64,000 bases of DNA from Brassica napus (lineage: Eukaryota; Streptophyta; Magnoliopsida; Brassicales; Brassicaceae), in the NCBI RefSeq assembly GCF_020379485.1, contig NC_063450.1:47830681-47894680 (forward strand), written 5' to 3'. A program made the position numbers and the translations under genes. Shown here piece after piece: positions 23,074-34,862 of this stretch. Position 1 is the stretch's first letter. Each line of letters starts with the position of its first letter. The notes under the pieces are model-generated. The model had not been told where the DNA came from and did not search any database. It saw only the letters and a program-made list of their open reading frames with translations.

Positions 23074-24934
23074 CAGAGCTGTAACACCCCCAAAACCAGC
23101 CCAATTAAATTTCTAAAGGCTAATGGGTTCTCTACAGCCCAACTAGAAAACCCTAGGGTTCTCCCTTTCCCCACATTATAAAAGCAAGCCCTCACCTCCT
23201 TTACCTCTCATCAGAAGTTTAGAAGCGAAGCCCTCCAGAGAATTCCCGGAGACTGAAAGCCCTAGCCGTCGACTTTCTCTCTCTCTCCGCGCCGCCTCTC
23301 TCCTCCTTCTCTCCCTTCGCCGCGTCTCTCCTCTCTCTCTCTCTCTCTCTTCGCCGCGCCTCCTTCTCTCTCTCTCGGCCGCATCTCTCTCTCCTCGCCG
23401 TGAACAGCCGCGAATGGTGGTGGTGGCCGCGTGGTGTCATAGACCTCAGATCCCGTTTCTCTTACCCTCTATTCTCAGATCCAGATCCAGATCTAGGCTA
23501 AGGTGAAGTGTTCTACCCAGATCTCTTCCATGCTCTTTTATATTGTTGAATGGGTTGCTAGGATTGATTAGATCATGTTTGTTGTTAGGATGATAGATCA
23601 TATTGCATCAGGACTCTCATACTGAATAAGAACTTTACACGAACGGGTTTAATGATGATTGATGATTGACTGATTGTTTGACTGGTTGAAGATCTGTGGT
23701 TTGTGATTGAGAGCTAGGATGGTTAGAAAGAAATGAACGTAGGATCATAAGAGAAATGTTAACCGATCTGGTTAGATGAATGATAGGATATCTATGAATG
23801 ATTGTTAAATGGATTGAGTGTGACACCGAGAACGGGTGGCGTCTAAAAAGGAAAGTAAGAAAGAGTCTAAGGGTTAAGGAAAAAGGAAATAAAAGAAAAA
23901 GGAAAAGTTAAATGATTGAAATACGAACCACCGAGGAACTGGTGGGGAGTATGAGAAATGAATAGAAATGGAATACGAACCACCGAGGGACTGGTGGGGA
24001 GTATGGGAAAACGCGGCGGCCGTAGCGTTCAAAAACGGCAGGTTAAGAATAGAGGCGCCGGTAAGATTGAGTCACGCCGAGTCTTGGCGGGAAGGGGCCG
24101 TAATACACTGCAAAGGGTATAAACTACATCCAAGGGAATCGGATGCCGAGTGTACCAGGGCAGGCGGCTCCACAGGAACGCAGCAAGAAAAGGGGAGGGT
24201 TGGTCCGCTTGAGCTGTGTAGGTCCTAGAGTTCTAGGATGACTGGAGTCTTAAATAATAAACCGAATTGGGTGAATTGAGTGATGACTGAGTTCATTGCA
24301 TTGCTTCTTTTTCGTGAAATGAAACCTTAATAGCTAGTTAAGAAATGGGTGTAGTGACTAGTCGGTTCTCGTTTCTCATTGAGCAGTATAAAAGCTCATG
24401 GAGGAGACTGGTCTAGAATCGCTTCACTGAGTATTCATACTCACCCCTCTTTTTTCCTTTTCTTTTTTGCAGAACTATAAGTGGAAATGTCAATGGTAAG
24501 AAAGGAAACGCACCTGAAACTCATGAGACTAGAAACGGGACACACAGAGATGTCGGGAAAGCAGACATGTGTGTCCTAAACCCCGCGCCCAGGAACCCCG
24601 GTTGGAAATGGGGAAGAAGCGGGTGTTTCAAGAGCCGTGCTCACCATAGTAAAAAAAAGGCAATCGCCTCAAGCCTCCCATTTTTCATCAATATTTGGGA
24701 CCCCATACAAAATACAGTAGTGGTTTATAAAGTATAAGGAGTGAGTTACAGGTTGCTCAAAAAGAAGAAGAGTGTATATATATATATTTATAAAGAGCTT
24801 GTTGTCTATATATTTTGTTCTCTGCATTTGAGTTTGATCTACAATTTCAATTACTTTTAGAATTTTTTTTATGAAAACCTATTTGTTTTAAAAATAATTA
24901 GCCTTAGGCCCCAAAAAGTGTAGGCACGGCACTG
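23074..24934. mobile_element. hAT-like element interrupted by a solo LTR
   Basis: Perfect 8-bp duplication ATCTAAAC at 23066-23073 and 24935-24942. The left terminus CAGAGCCGTGCTCACC is split after five bases by the LTR at 23080-24630 and resumes at 24631. The right terminus is TAGGCACGGCACTG. Without the LTR and its duplication the element is only about 305 bp, with inverted subterminal GGCAATCGCCTCAAGCC and TTAGGCCCC words. Same family as 15906-19727 and 62463-63233. Non-coding. Confidence 0.85.
23080..24630. mobile_element. Solo LTR of an LTR retrotransposon
   Basis: 1551 bp beginning TGTAACACCC and ending GGGTGTTTCA, with the 5-bp duplication AGAGC on both sides (23075-23079 and 24631-24635). 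No internal gag-pol is present, so it arose by recombination between LTRs. It holds a CT-rich microsatellite (about 23275-23400), a TATA-like TATAAAAG near 23178, and a tandem duplication with ACGAACCACCGAGG at about 23922 and 23972. Confidence 0.9.
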
Positions 24935-25027
24935 ATCTAAACGTCAAGATTAATTTTGTATTTTTCTTTGCAAACGTTAATTTTTTTGCTTTCTTATTAA
25001 ATTATTAAATTTAAATCTGATTTTTAG

Positions 25028-25140
25028 ATGTCACCCATGTTCGAAACTACGCTAGACGCTAGTCGGGCAGCAACCCCGGACCTAGCGAGTTACCGAAAAA
25101 TCGGAGATTAAGCGGGGTATACGCGAAGCTTAGTTTTTAT
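25028..25140. repeat. Dispersed repeat, copy 2 (inverted relative to 4757-4856)
   Basis: Begins CCCATGTTCGAAACTACGCT, the exact complement of part of the copy at 4830-4854, followed by AGTCGGGCAGC and CGGAGATTAAGCGGGG. It stands out as GC-rich in AT-rich DNA. Class unknown. Confidence 0.5.
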
Positions 25141-25479
25141 ATAATTTTATTTAATTTAATATTAAAATTAGATATGATGTAAATATAATATATATTTCTG
25201 TATATTAAATTTATACTACTATCTATCTCTAACAAAATCCATTATTAAAAATATATATACATATGATACAGCTGTGAATATTAAACAGACTTCACCATCA
25301 AAATATTATAATATTATGTAATTTCACTACAACCTTTCATCTAAGATAGTATTAAAATGTTTATTTCATGGAGGGAAAGGGAACTAGTAGTAAGTTTGAC
25401 ATATTTTAAATTTGTTTTGTCTCAAAAATCCCAACAAGAAATAAGAAATTAAAAATGCAAAAATCTAAGAATTGACAAT

Positions 25480-25532
25480 ATCCCACATCGGAAAGAACAA
25501 ACAAAAGTTACTCGGCAAGAACTCTATAAATA
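25480..25532 (+). promoter_or_regulatory. snRNA-type USE plus TATA pair, or an LTR promoter remnant
   Basis: ATCCCACATCG (25480-25490) matches the plant snRNA upstream element RTCCCACATCG. TATAAATA (25525-25532) starts 34 bases after it, the spacing used by RNA polymerase II snRNA genes. No known snRNA or snoRNA sequence follows. CCCACATCGG also occurs in some Brassicaceae LTRs and the GGGCTTT/AAAGCCC hairpin at about 25567-25580 would fit that, so an LTR remnant is an equal alternative. Confidence 0.35.
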
Positions 25533-25599
25533 TACATATTTATCTGTTGCTCAAATGTGTTAGTGGGCTTTGAAAGCCCAAAACTTTCCAATAATTTAA

Positions 25600-28070
25600 A
25601 ATTTACACGGAAAAAATCGATTAAAAATCGGTTTTGGTCCGGTTTATTATGCTAGGCGGCCGATTTTATGTGGGGCCGAATTAGTATTGGTCTAAAGCGA
25701 CACAGTTCCTTTTGAACAGGGATGTCACGAGCATACTACCTCCAAGGCTCCAACGATAATAATGACCAACTTTAACAATTATTTCGAAAAATATATTTGA
25801 ATTTTGAAATATTTAACTAAATACGTAAAAGCCCTAAAGTAAAGAAATACTGCAACAACAGTGTACCTCGGCAATTGGTATTTTATGGAAATTAAAGGTG
25901 GCTCGCTATTGTGATTATGACATTCCAATATTTCTTTTCTATATATATTCCGTATCCAAAGTAGAAAACAGGCATGTACATCGGATATACAAAATGGGTA
26001 AAAAGATAGAGATATTTATGAATCAAACAAACCAAAGACTCGAAGGTTCAGAGATGACATATGTACATTTTCTGGAGTTAAGTAAAGTGACAACGTGCCA
26101 ACTACATCAACTTGTTACTTGTTCTCAGCACGTCAGCAAGATCACTAGTGCAAAAGATCTAACTCGGTTGATATTTATATATATGACATATCAGAGACAT
26201 TTTTTATCCATGGCTAAACCAAGTGAAACATTAGCTTATAACCTATAAAACTATTTAAAATTTACTTTTAAAAATTATTAAAACTTTCACTAAATCGTCT
26301 AGCCCCCAATATTTTGGGGACATGTCATGTTTTTATCACATTGTCATTCATCAAAGATGCGTTGTTCAGTTACCACTATTGTTACAATTATTATTTATGC
26401 AATTTTTTAAAAAATCTTATAAGAAATAAATAAAAATAAATGTGCTTTAATGGGGACATGTGGTTTGTTCTGGTAAATTGGGTCACCACTCACGCCATTT
26501 GCAATAACCATTGTTCCGTGAAGAAAAGACAAGGCAGATTCGAATTTCTGGCTATAAATATGATAATTTCTGTTTCTTATTTCCCAACAAGTTACCAGTC
26601 ATTTTTTTTTTAACTTTTCGGTGGGCACAACCAGGTTGATACGAGTATTGCCGTATTTCATTTTTTTTTTCTCAAACAATAGAAGTAAAAGAAAACAGAT
26701 TAGGCTGATTATCATTAAGCACATTCAGACAAAAGCTCCAAAAGAACTTACCAGTTAGTTATATCATCAATGCATCATCATTCAAATCAACTTCACAAAT
26801 ATATATGCTTTACTACACTCGCATGTAGAATCGAACAAGCTTAGCCACATCAAGGAAAACACTTTTTTTCTGGTATGTGATTGTCAAATCAAATCATAAA
26901 AATATAACAATCTCCTAAAAGAGAAAAACCTAGACAAACTGCTTTCAACTCGAAACTAACTTGTTTCACACAATGACCAACACTTCACATGGTTCCTCTC
27001 AATTTCTTTACCCACAAATAGTTAAAACTCCTTTCACAAAGCTTCTCTATCTTAATTTCCGCCACAAAATATTTAAGAATCAAGAAAAAATATATTTTCT
27101 TTTTGTCTCATTGTAAGCAAATAAACAACAAACCAGAAACAAAAACAAAATTTCACAGACAAAACCAGTATCAAGCTTCAAGCAACAGAAAGAGGATTCT
27201 TGAGAAGAAGAAAGTAAAGTTTCTTTATTTGATTTAGCTGTTTTATATATATTAAACTATTAAAGCTCGGATGCGAAATTGTTTACGAAAGTTAGTAAAA
27301 ACATAATTTTAAACCTGTATCGTATTTCTCTAACGATCCCTCCAACAGAAGCATAACATATATAATGTTACATAATTTGATTCTACATTTCACCAACCCT
27401 AAAACCAAATCTTCCACAAGGAGATAATCAAAACGTATACATATCCCTCATTATCTCTGTAGTTTTTGGCCTTTTATCTTCTATTCAGTGCCTGAAGGCA
27501 AGAAACAAACCGGTGGAAATTCACGATTGCACTCGCGGCTTCATCAACCGCTGAAACCGTCACAGTCACAGACTTTTTTTACTTCATCAGCTGTCAGATT
27601 CTGCAACTTAGGTTTGTAACATACTGATAGAAAAACGAGAGTCCATTCACTTCAAAATATAATGATATAATAAAAATAATAATAAATTAACCAAATCATC
27701 TTGACTTGGTGGCAAAGAGACTCCGGCTTGAGCTTTTGCCTTAAGTTCAAGTATCATTGACCATTTAAATGCGATTTAAGTAGATTTAATCGTCTATGCG
27801 TACCCGATGTTAGGTCTCGAAGAATTAGTATTTGAGCATAGAAACCCTCTCAGATTATATATATATATATATAAGTATAACAAATTTAAGAAATTAATTG
27901 AAGATGTTCTAATGTGTTCCAAAACACTATGATGTATCTCCAAAAACACACAAAACCATATAGTCGTAGACTGTAGTAATTCTGAGCCTGCGACTAGATA
28001 ACCAACCGTCTGCACAAAACTCGGTCACAGGTCATGTACTAGTCTTTTATCTTTATGTTGGATAAATATC
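25600..28070. other. Gene-poor interval
   Basis: AT-rich DNA without a recognised gene. A minus-strand open stretch at 27474-27578 encodes KKSVTVTVSAVDEAASAIVN and ends LQALNRR before a stop. It looks more protein-like than its surroundings and could be the last exon of a decayed gene, but no family was recognised. The 116-codon frame at 25898-26248 shows no domain. Confidence 0.4.
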
Positions 28071-28099
28071 TAAGGGACTTAGTAAGAAAAGCCCATTCC

Positions 28100-28851
28100 T
28101 CGCGAGTGGTAAGCAGTACTCATGGTGGGCTCAAGTTTCTAGTCGTACCCCGCTGAGACTCTACAGGGCTCCGACTATCTTTTGGACTTTGGTTTGTTCG
28201 CAGAATCTTCCATTGTGAAGTTTTCCTTTAAAGCGACGATCCCTCCAAAGATGTGTCTCAGATTTGATATTGTTCTAGTCAACTGCCGCAACGTCTCTGT
28301 GATCTACTTTGCAAGAGTGTGAATCCGCCTGATTTACTCGCTACTACGTCATTGTTGCGTCTCCATCACACTAAGTCGTCTCAAGCATCGACAGTTCTTC
28401 ACAGAGTCTATCCTACGATCGCCCATCCCTCTCTTTGTCGCAGGAACTATTGTGCAAGAGTGTGGACTCGCCAGTTCTAATCGCTACTACGTCATTGATG
28501 CGTCTCTATTACATTACGCCGTCTCAAGCATCGACGGTTCATCACAAAGTTGGTATTGCGATCCTCTCACCAGAGCTGCAATCTTCTATGGAGGTTGGAC
28601 TTCTTGCTACCAAAATCCATTGGTTGGGTTATTCAACGTCGATTTCGACTTTTTGCGTTTCTTCGAACGCGGGTTTTAGGATTACAAGTGAAGCTTCTCT
28701 ATGGGTCTCTTCTTTCCTTATCCACATCTATTTTTCGTTATGTTTTAGTTGTTTTCGTTTATGAGCTTACCGTCAAGGATCTTTCTGGTTGTAACCGACT
28801 TAGCCCGTTGGATTTTTAATTTAATATAAACATTTGGTGTTAAAAAAAAAA
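28100..28851 (+). mobile_element. 3' part of a retroposon with A tail and a 140-bp tandem repeat
   Basis: Non-AT-rich segment ending in ten A (28842-28851), preceded by TTGTAACCGACTTAGCCCG-type sequence usual at plant LINE 3' ends. Inside, a unit starting GCAAGAGTGTG occurs at 28312 and 28452 (period 140), each continuing to CGTCTCAAGCATCGAC. Overlapping open frames at 28435-28819 contain no recognisable domain. The 5' boundary is uncertain. Confidence 0.5.
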
Positions 28852-29065
28852 GAACAGACAACTGTCAACATCGAAGACGAGTTCACTGTGAGAGTTTTAT
28901 GCTCGGTTCTAGTCGTTCATAAGAAGTTTGAAGCTTTGACCAGCCCATCTTCATACCACCGACTACCAACCCAAACTTTACCCACCAGTCAATCTGTTTT
29001 TTTGCTAAAATTTGGACACCAGTCAATCTTTCTATCTTCACCATTTCATAACATTATTATATTCA

Positions 29066-32000
29066 CTAGAGATTTTGCCCGGACTATGCCCGGATTTATT
29101 CAAATAACGTTGCATTTAATATCTATATTACAATATATTACTTCTATGTTATAAAAATATAAATAAAAATTGAATTAGAAATGAGTAAAACTTACAATTT
29201 ATTTTCTTACTATCTAAAATATATATGGAATGGTGAACAAATGCGAAATGAATAAAGAATTTGTTAAATCTTAGTTATTATCCAAAATATATTTTCTTAC
29301 ATATTTAGGTTATTAATAAAATATATTATTAATCTCCACATCACATATTTCTTTGTTATATGTATTATTTATATCATATTTATGTTTTTAATTTATATGT
29401 TATTTAATATTTTATAATATATTTTCTTATGATTATAATCTATTTTTTACAATTGTACTAAGTAAAGCTAATTTAAATACTCATTGCTTTAAATTTAAAA
29501 AAAACTTTAAAAATTTTTGTATGTGTTAAACACACTGAAAAATCTATGAAAATATTATTATTACTATATTTTTTTGCCAGCAATTATTTTACTATATTGT
29601 TTGTTTAGTTATAAGCAAAAAATTATCTTACAATCTAGCTATAGTTAAAATATTAATATGGATTAAAACTAAATGTAAAATGATAATCAAAATATTTTCA
29701 AGAGATATTCACAATTTATTTAAATTTTATTATAATATATTAGTTGGTTTTAAAATTACTATTTTTTTAAATACAATCTGGTTATTACGCTGTTATTAAA
29801 AATGAATTTTTGGATACCAATCAGGGGAGTTTTGAATATAGTTTTAGTCCAAAACTATGATCCAAAAACATTATAATATATTTTTAGTCCAAAACTATGA
29901 TCCAAAAACAATATTTTCTTATTATTATTTTTCCAGTAAAAACATTCTACAATCTTGTACTAATATCACAAATTGAAAATATAAATTATTTTTAATTTGA
30001 TGTAGCCTTATTATTTTAATTTCCATTAAAAATAGTCATTTTGTTTTTTTCTTACTTCGTGTCTTTAATATTTGCTTTGTTAAACTTCATACACTATTTT
30101 TTAAAATCTTTCTTTACTTTTTGTGAACAAAAATTTTAAAATGTTTGTTGGCCATTATTGGTTAATGTGGTACGGTTAATCTTGTAGGTGTGTCTTTAGA
30201 GAGGAGGCAAAAGCTCATGAACTGATTTATTTTTATCTTGTGTGGTTCAGTGGTTCTTTCATTCTACTTCTCTTTGTTAGAGTTTAAGTCTTTCTTTTAT
30301 TAGTCTTTTGCGATTGTTTAAATACCAAAAATAAAGATTGCACATTATGATCAAAGATGTAATTCCAGTGAAATGCCAAGTAATGGAAAGAGTACAAAGA
30401 ACTCTGCAATAAACTAACATAGTGGAATTGAGACAAAACAGAAGTACATAATTTCTCATGATAATAATACGATCATGTTATGCATATTACAATTCCAAAC
30501 TGTATCACAAGTAATTTGTCAACATGATTTACTCACTGAGCTAGTTTGTGTCTCTTTGTCCTCTCTAGCGCACCCAAAAGCCTCTTTACCGTCTTGCTCT
30601 CTCTTTCTGGCAGGTCCTCCAAACACAGCATCTCATGAACGAACTCTACTTTGTCTTCTCCAATAGATTCATCATCACACTCTTCAGGAAGCTCAGTACC
30701 TTGCACATTCCATGTCACCACCTCACAAACCCCAGTTTTCTTGCACCATCTTTTGATGTAACTGCGGTAGACATTGGGGACATGAACTGCCTCTTCAACG
30801 CTGCCAATTCACCTTCTGGCTAACCTGCTTTATTCAGCTAGTGTTTTGCCTCCTCCACATCTACCAGCTCGTCTTTTTGCGTCGTGTTATGTAGCCGAAT
30901 GAAATGAGCCTGAGATAAAAATATCTAATGCGGTCACGTCAGTCAGCTTCCAACTGTCAAAAGTACAACAAATGGATACTCAGAATTGACCAAAAACAGT
31001 TGCTTGTGAGCTGAACCTGATTGTAAGAGATTAGAGAGCAAACTTGACTGTAACCTGCGGAGACGCTTCTCTTGATCCTAAGCATTTCTCTATGTGTCTT
31101 CTTTCCCACGTTGCACCTAAGACTCATGTCACTTGGTGTAACAGAAACTTCCAAACCAACTTCTCCTCTTATATATTAACCAACACCAAACTTATATAAT
31201 TAATCACACTGAAATATATATAAAATATATATATATATATATATATATATCCCAATGTATACACTGAAAAACTAAGCTGGATTCATTAGATTCTCTGACT
31301 CCAAGTGACAACAACAAAGTCATATATTATAGTGAAATTTGTATACGTACCTTTGTTTGTTTTTCTTGTTGGTTCGCAGCTGCACCAACTTTTAATCTGG
31401 CCTCCTCTTCCACACATCCGTGATTCCACATACTTTATATATGCAATGAGTAATGCCATAACCATTTTATCACAATACATAACGGAAAATTCATATGGAA
31501 CCAAATAAATCCATACAAACCAGCTATAGAATAAGAGAAAATTGAGACAAAAAGGAAAAAAAGAGTAACACAAACAATTTATAGTTTCAAGATTTTTGTC
31601 TACTAAGCTGATTAAAAATGCAACGTTACCTTTTTCTAGAGAGAGCTTAGACCTCCCCTTTCTTTTTTGTTTCATAGCTAATTTGTTAATGCATCTCAAT
31701 TCGACTATGGGATCATCAAAACAGGTGAAAACTTTGTTAAAGAATAACTTCTCTAGAATGAACCAGTAGAAATGCAGTATAGAAAATGGATCATACCTCA
31801 TAGCCGTCTCTGAAGGTGCAACCCTTGGCCTAAATAATTGTGACTTGTGAAATTCCTAGAAGCTCAAATATCAAAATATGTCCGAGATCTTTAAGCTAGG
31901 ACTGAAGAATATTACACTTCATGAGATATTTGGGGTTTCTGAATTTGCTTAGTCTGCGTCCATTATCATTGTGAGAAGAGAGATAATAGATATGCGAATC

Positions 32001-33325
32001 AGTTTCTTGTAGCTCCTCGAAGACAGGAACATAAGAAGCATTAAACAATTTGAAATCCTCAAATATCTGAATCTCAATAGTGACTCCTGACGTTGTCTAG
32101 CAAACCATGACTTCATTGCCGCATTAGTTGATCTCGTTAGTGAGAAGATGAAAGATGACTCTCCTGGGGGCCTTGGAGTTGAGAGCAGTGGAAATGACCA
32201 CAACTGAAGTAGCAACAAAGTTATTAGAGAAGAGACAGAGATTGTTATCTGTGAGTTTGGAAACCACATTGTAGCTTCTTTCCATGAGCTTTGAATGTAG
32301 GTGGTGAGAGGAGCACCAAGGCAGTAGAGACTGTTTCATAGCCGTCCTGTGTGATGCCTCTCCTACTGATATCTTGATAACCTTCAGAGAATGTGACAGT
32401 GTCTGGTTGGTCCTCAAAACCAAGGTCAATGCCTCCATTTTTCATTCCAACCTCATGCTCAAGGATAAAATTCCCATTATCCTATACACCAGCTGAAAAG
32501 AACGGACAAAAACAAAAAAAAATCAAATAAGCATGAAATCATCAAAACCCTAATGAGAAAGATGTTATAAGTCAAACTATTGACCAAATCAGATTGTAGT
32601 GAAAATGCTTTAGTTATTGAATTCTAGAGAGGACGGGTAAATAGCTTCTGGTTGTTTCACAATCATTAGACAGAGGCTAAGAAACAAAATTAGAACTTTT
32701 TGATAGTTTCAGTTTTAAGGAATCATACCTGCAATACAGATTCAACCTAATAAGACTGAGAATGATCTTTCGTAAAAAAAAAGAGAGTTAGATTTTTCTG
32801 AAACTTACTCACGAAAAACATATTCGTTCTTGGGGTGCTCCTTCAAAGTAAACTCACAAAGGTAAAGAGCTAACAATCGCCATAGCTTGAGATTCTTGAA
32901 AGGAGGTTTCTGAGTTTGGTTCGAAGTAAATCTCTACGAAGACATGGGAGCATTTTATATATTGAGGTGAAAGAGAGGAAGGTAGAACGGAACAATAAAG
33001 ATGAGATTTAATAGCGTCATTGATTGATGAAGAGGAGGAAGCAGTCACAGAGTTACTATCGCAACCGGTGAAGATGAAGCTTAAGAGTCGGGATAGGGAA
33101 GATGAGCTCCACGCTCAAATGAAATTGCTAGGCGAAGCATTAATGGGCTTGAACTGGTCATTTCTGTAGTTTATCTTTGGATAGCCCAAACTAAGACTCA
33201 GTTTCTCTCTTCTTTCGACAGAAACAGTTATGACGTGGCAAAACGAAACTTCACTATTGGTTGATTTTTTATAGTGACTTGGATAGGTTTAGAGTGGAGG
33301 ATATTCTCCTTTTAGTATTGTTAGA
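29066..33325 (-). mobile_element. 4.26-kb Helitron (H4) with captured gene fragments
   Basis: On the minus strand it starts TCTAACAATACTAAAAGGAG at 33325 and ends CTAG at 29069-29066, between host A (29065) and T (33326). A decayed CCCGG-ACTAT-GCCCGG hairpin (29078-29094) sits at the 3' end. CAATACTAAAAG and the downstream GCCACGTCAT word are shared with Helitron H2. The interior holds a broken GAUT fragment (31905-32350) and other gene-like but unrecognised pieces: a minus frame at 30533-30830 including GALERTKRHKLAQ, and ones at 30957-31154 and 32854-33048. The left third is AT-rich. No Rep/helicase was found, so it is non-autonomous. Confidence 0.75.
31905..32350 (-). pseudogene. GAUT-family (GT8) galacturonosyltransferase fragment
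   Basis: Broken piece of a GAUT-type pectin glycosyltransferase, read in three frames. In order: SLYCLGAPLTTYIQSSWKEA and MWFPNSQ (about 32340-32260), then SNNFVATSVVVISTALNSKA and VIFHLLTNEIN (about 32225-32125), then AAMKSWFA, then VTIEIQIFEDFKLFNASYVP and KFRNPKYL (to about 31915). These match in order the family blocks around FSDNVLATSVVVNS, FHIVTD, WLNASYVPVL and KFRNPKYL. It has frameshifts and a stop after EIN, and lacks the DDD catalytic block that follows in real GAUTs. It lies inside Helitron H4, so gene capture is the simplest explanation. Confidence 0.7.
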
Positions 33326-33329
33326 TTTG

Positions 33330-33505
33330 CAAGTTTCGTTCACGTTTAGTTGTAACCTATATAAATCTTAACAAATTATTTATAATCAATGAAATCTGCA
33401 GCTAAAACTGAATACATATGAGCATTAAAACTGGTTGCTTGAGGATTTTATTAATTATAAATAATTTGTTAAGATTTATATAAGTTACGAGGTGAATGAA
33501 ACTTG
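33330..33505. repeat. Inverted repeat next to the Helitron H4 5' end
   Basis: Arms 33330-33386 and 33453-33505 share ATATAAATCTTAACAAATTA and the outer CAAGTTTC(G/A)TTCAC as complements, with a 66-base spacer. This is a probable small fold-back element. It begins four bases from the Helitron boundary. Confidence 0.7.
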
Positions 33506-34862
33506 AATAATAAGTATATTAACATGTGAATTATTATGCCTTAAAATAATATACAATAATATGTAATGTAAATCCATACAGCCAAAAGTATGTATGTCCC
33601 ATGCATGATTTGAACAAAAGGAACGAAGGAGTACAAGATTTAAGAGTCGTCGCGGTGGTTGGATGGAAGAAGCTTTACTGGCGGTAACAGTTTTACTGGC
33701 GGTGGAGTGGAGACAATACAATTCATAAATGAAGACCATTTAGTAGAGACTTCACCTAGGGCTTACACGTATAACTCTTGTGTTGTATTATCCTTATCTT
33801 AGTGGAGTATGTGTGTGAGGTTTATCTTAACTTGTATTCTTTTTAAGTCTATAAAACCTGATGAAAAATAGTTGATAAAAAAAAAAAGAAACATAAAAAG
33901 AAAAATATATTAATATAATAATATGCTTTTGTTGTCATCTGCAGATACTACTGTTATCAGTTTTGTCATTGATTGTGTAACACGATAAGTGAAGCTACAC
34001 CATTAGCCCATTTGGTAATAATTAGAGACCAAAGAAACATAAATGTTTTTTTTTTTTTAATTTTGAAACACAACTTTCTTTTTTCTTTCGTGAATGTCAA
34101 AAAAAGTTTTCGGACCACATGGTCAAACTTGGATCGTTGACAATTTTGGACCACAGGGTCAAACTTTGTTCCAGTTCATCCTGCTCTAACTTTTTTTTTA
34201 AATATTATTACCTGACATGTTTTGTTTACTTCAATTTATTTAGTTATACCTTATAGATGTTTTAGACCACAAATGTGGAATATACACTGAAGTTACGATT
34301 GAAAAATAATCATATTTGATTGAATGTTGTAAAATGATGTGAAATTGTAACTATAAAATGCATGATTATTGTTATTACTTTTTTGGCTTGATTTTTATTT
34401 TGGTATTGGTTGGTAAAGATTACCTTGGATAATTTTACCAATAAATAGTGAGTGTTATTTTTACATTGCACTTTATTAAATCAAAAGACAATTCTAGCAT
34501 TTAATATTTTCTATTCATTAGGTACCTGATAATACCAGTTTAGACCTTAACCAACCGATTCAAATCTGGCGGACGACAACATCTATGAATGCCATACGTA
34601 ATAAATTTCCATAGAGAAGAGTCATTGCCTACGTAAACTTGAGGGTGTTTATGTAACTTTCTTTTAATAACCGAAAATTAATTTTTAAAAAACACGAAAG
34701 AGGATGGCGAACAAAACGGAAACTATAGAGATAAATAAAAAGGAGCTGGATTCACATGGCCTTTGTTCTTTCTCTCTCTCCACCACGATCATTACCAACA
34801 AAACTGATTGAAACCCACCTGCTCTCTCTCTCTCTCTATCACTCTTCTCTGCCTCTAACGCC
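33506..34862. other. Intergenic region and likely BIN2 promoter/leader
   Basis: No gene is recognised. A short direct repeat (GGACCACATGGTCAAACTT and GGACCACAGGGTCAAACTT) lies at 34112-34170. A CT microsatellite (about 34820-34840) falls in the probable BIN2 5' leader. A minus open frame at 33485-33739 has no known domain. Confidence 0.5.

Noticed and set aside
31286..31801. 171-codon minus frame inside Helitron H4
   Set aside because: No domain, hydrophobic AT-driven composition and no splice or family support; it looks like a chance open frame.
33485..33739. 84-codon minus frame upstream of BIN2
   Set aside because: No domain and overlaps the right arm of an inverted repeat; unsupported as a gene.
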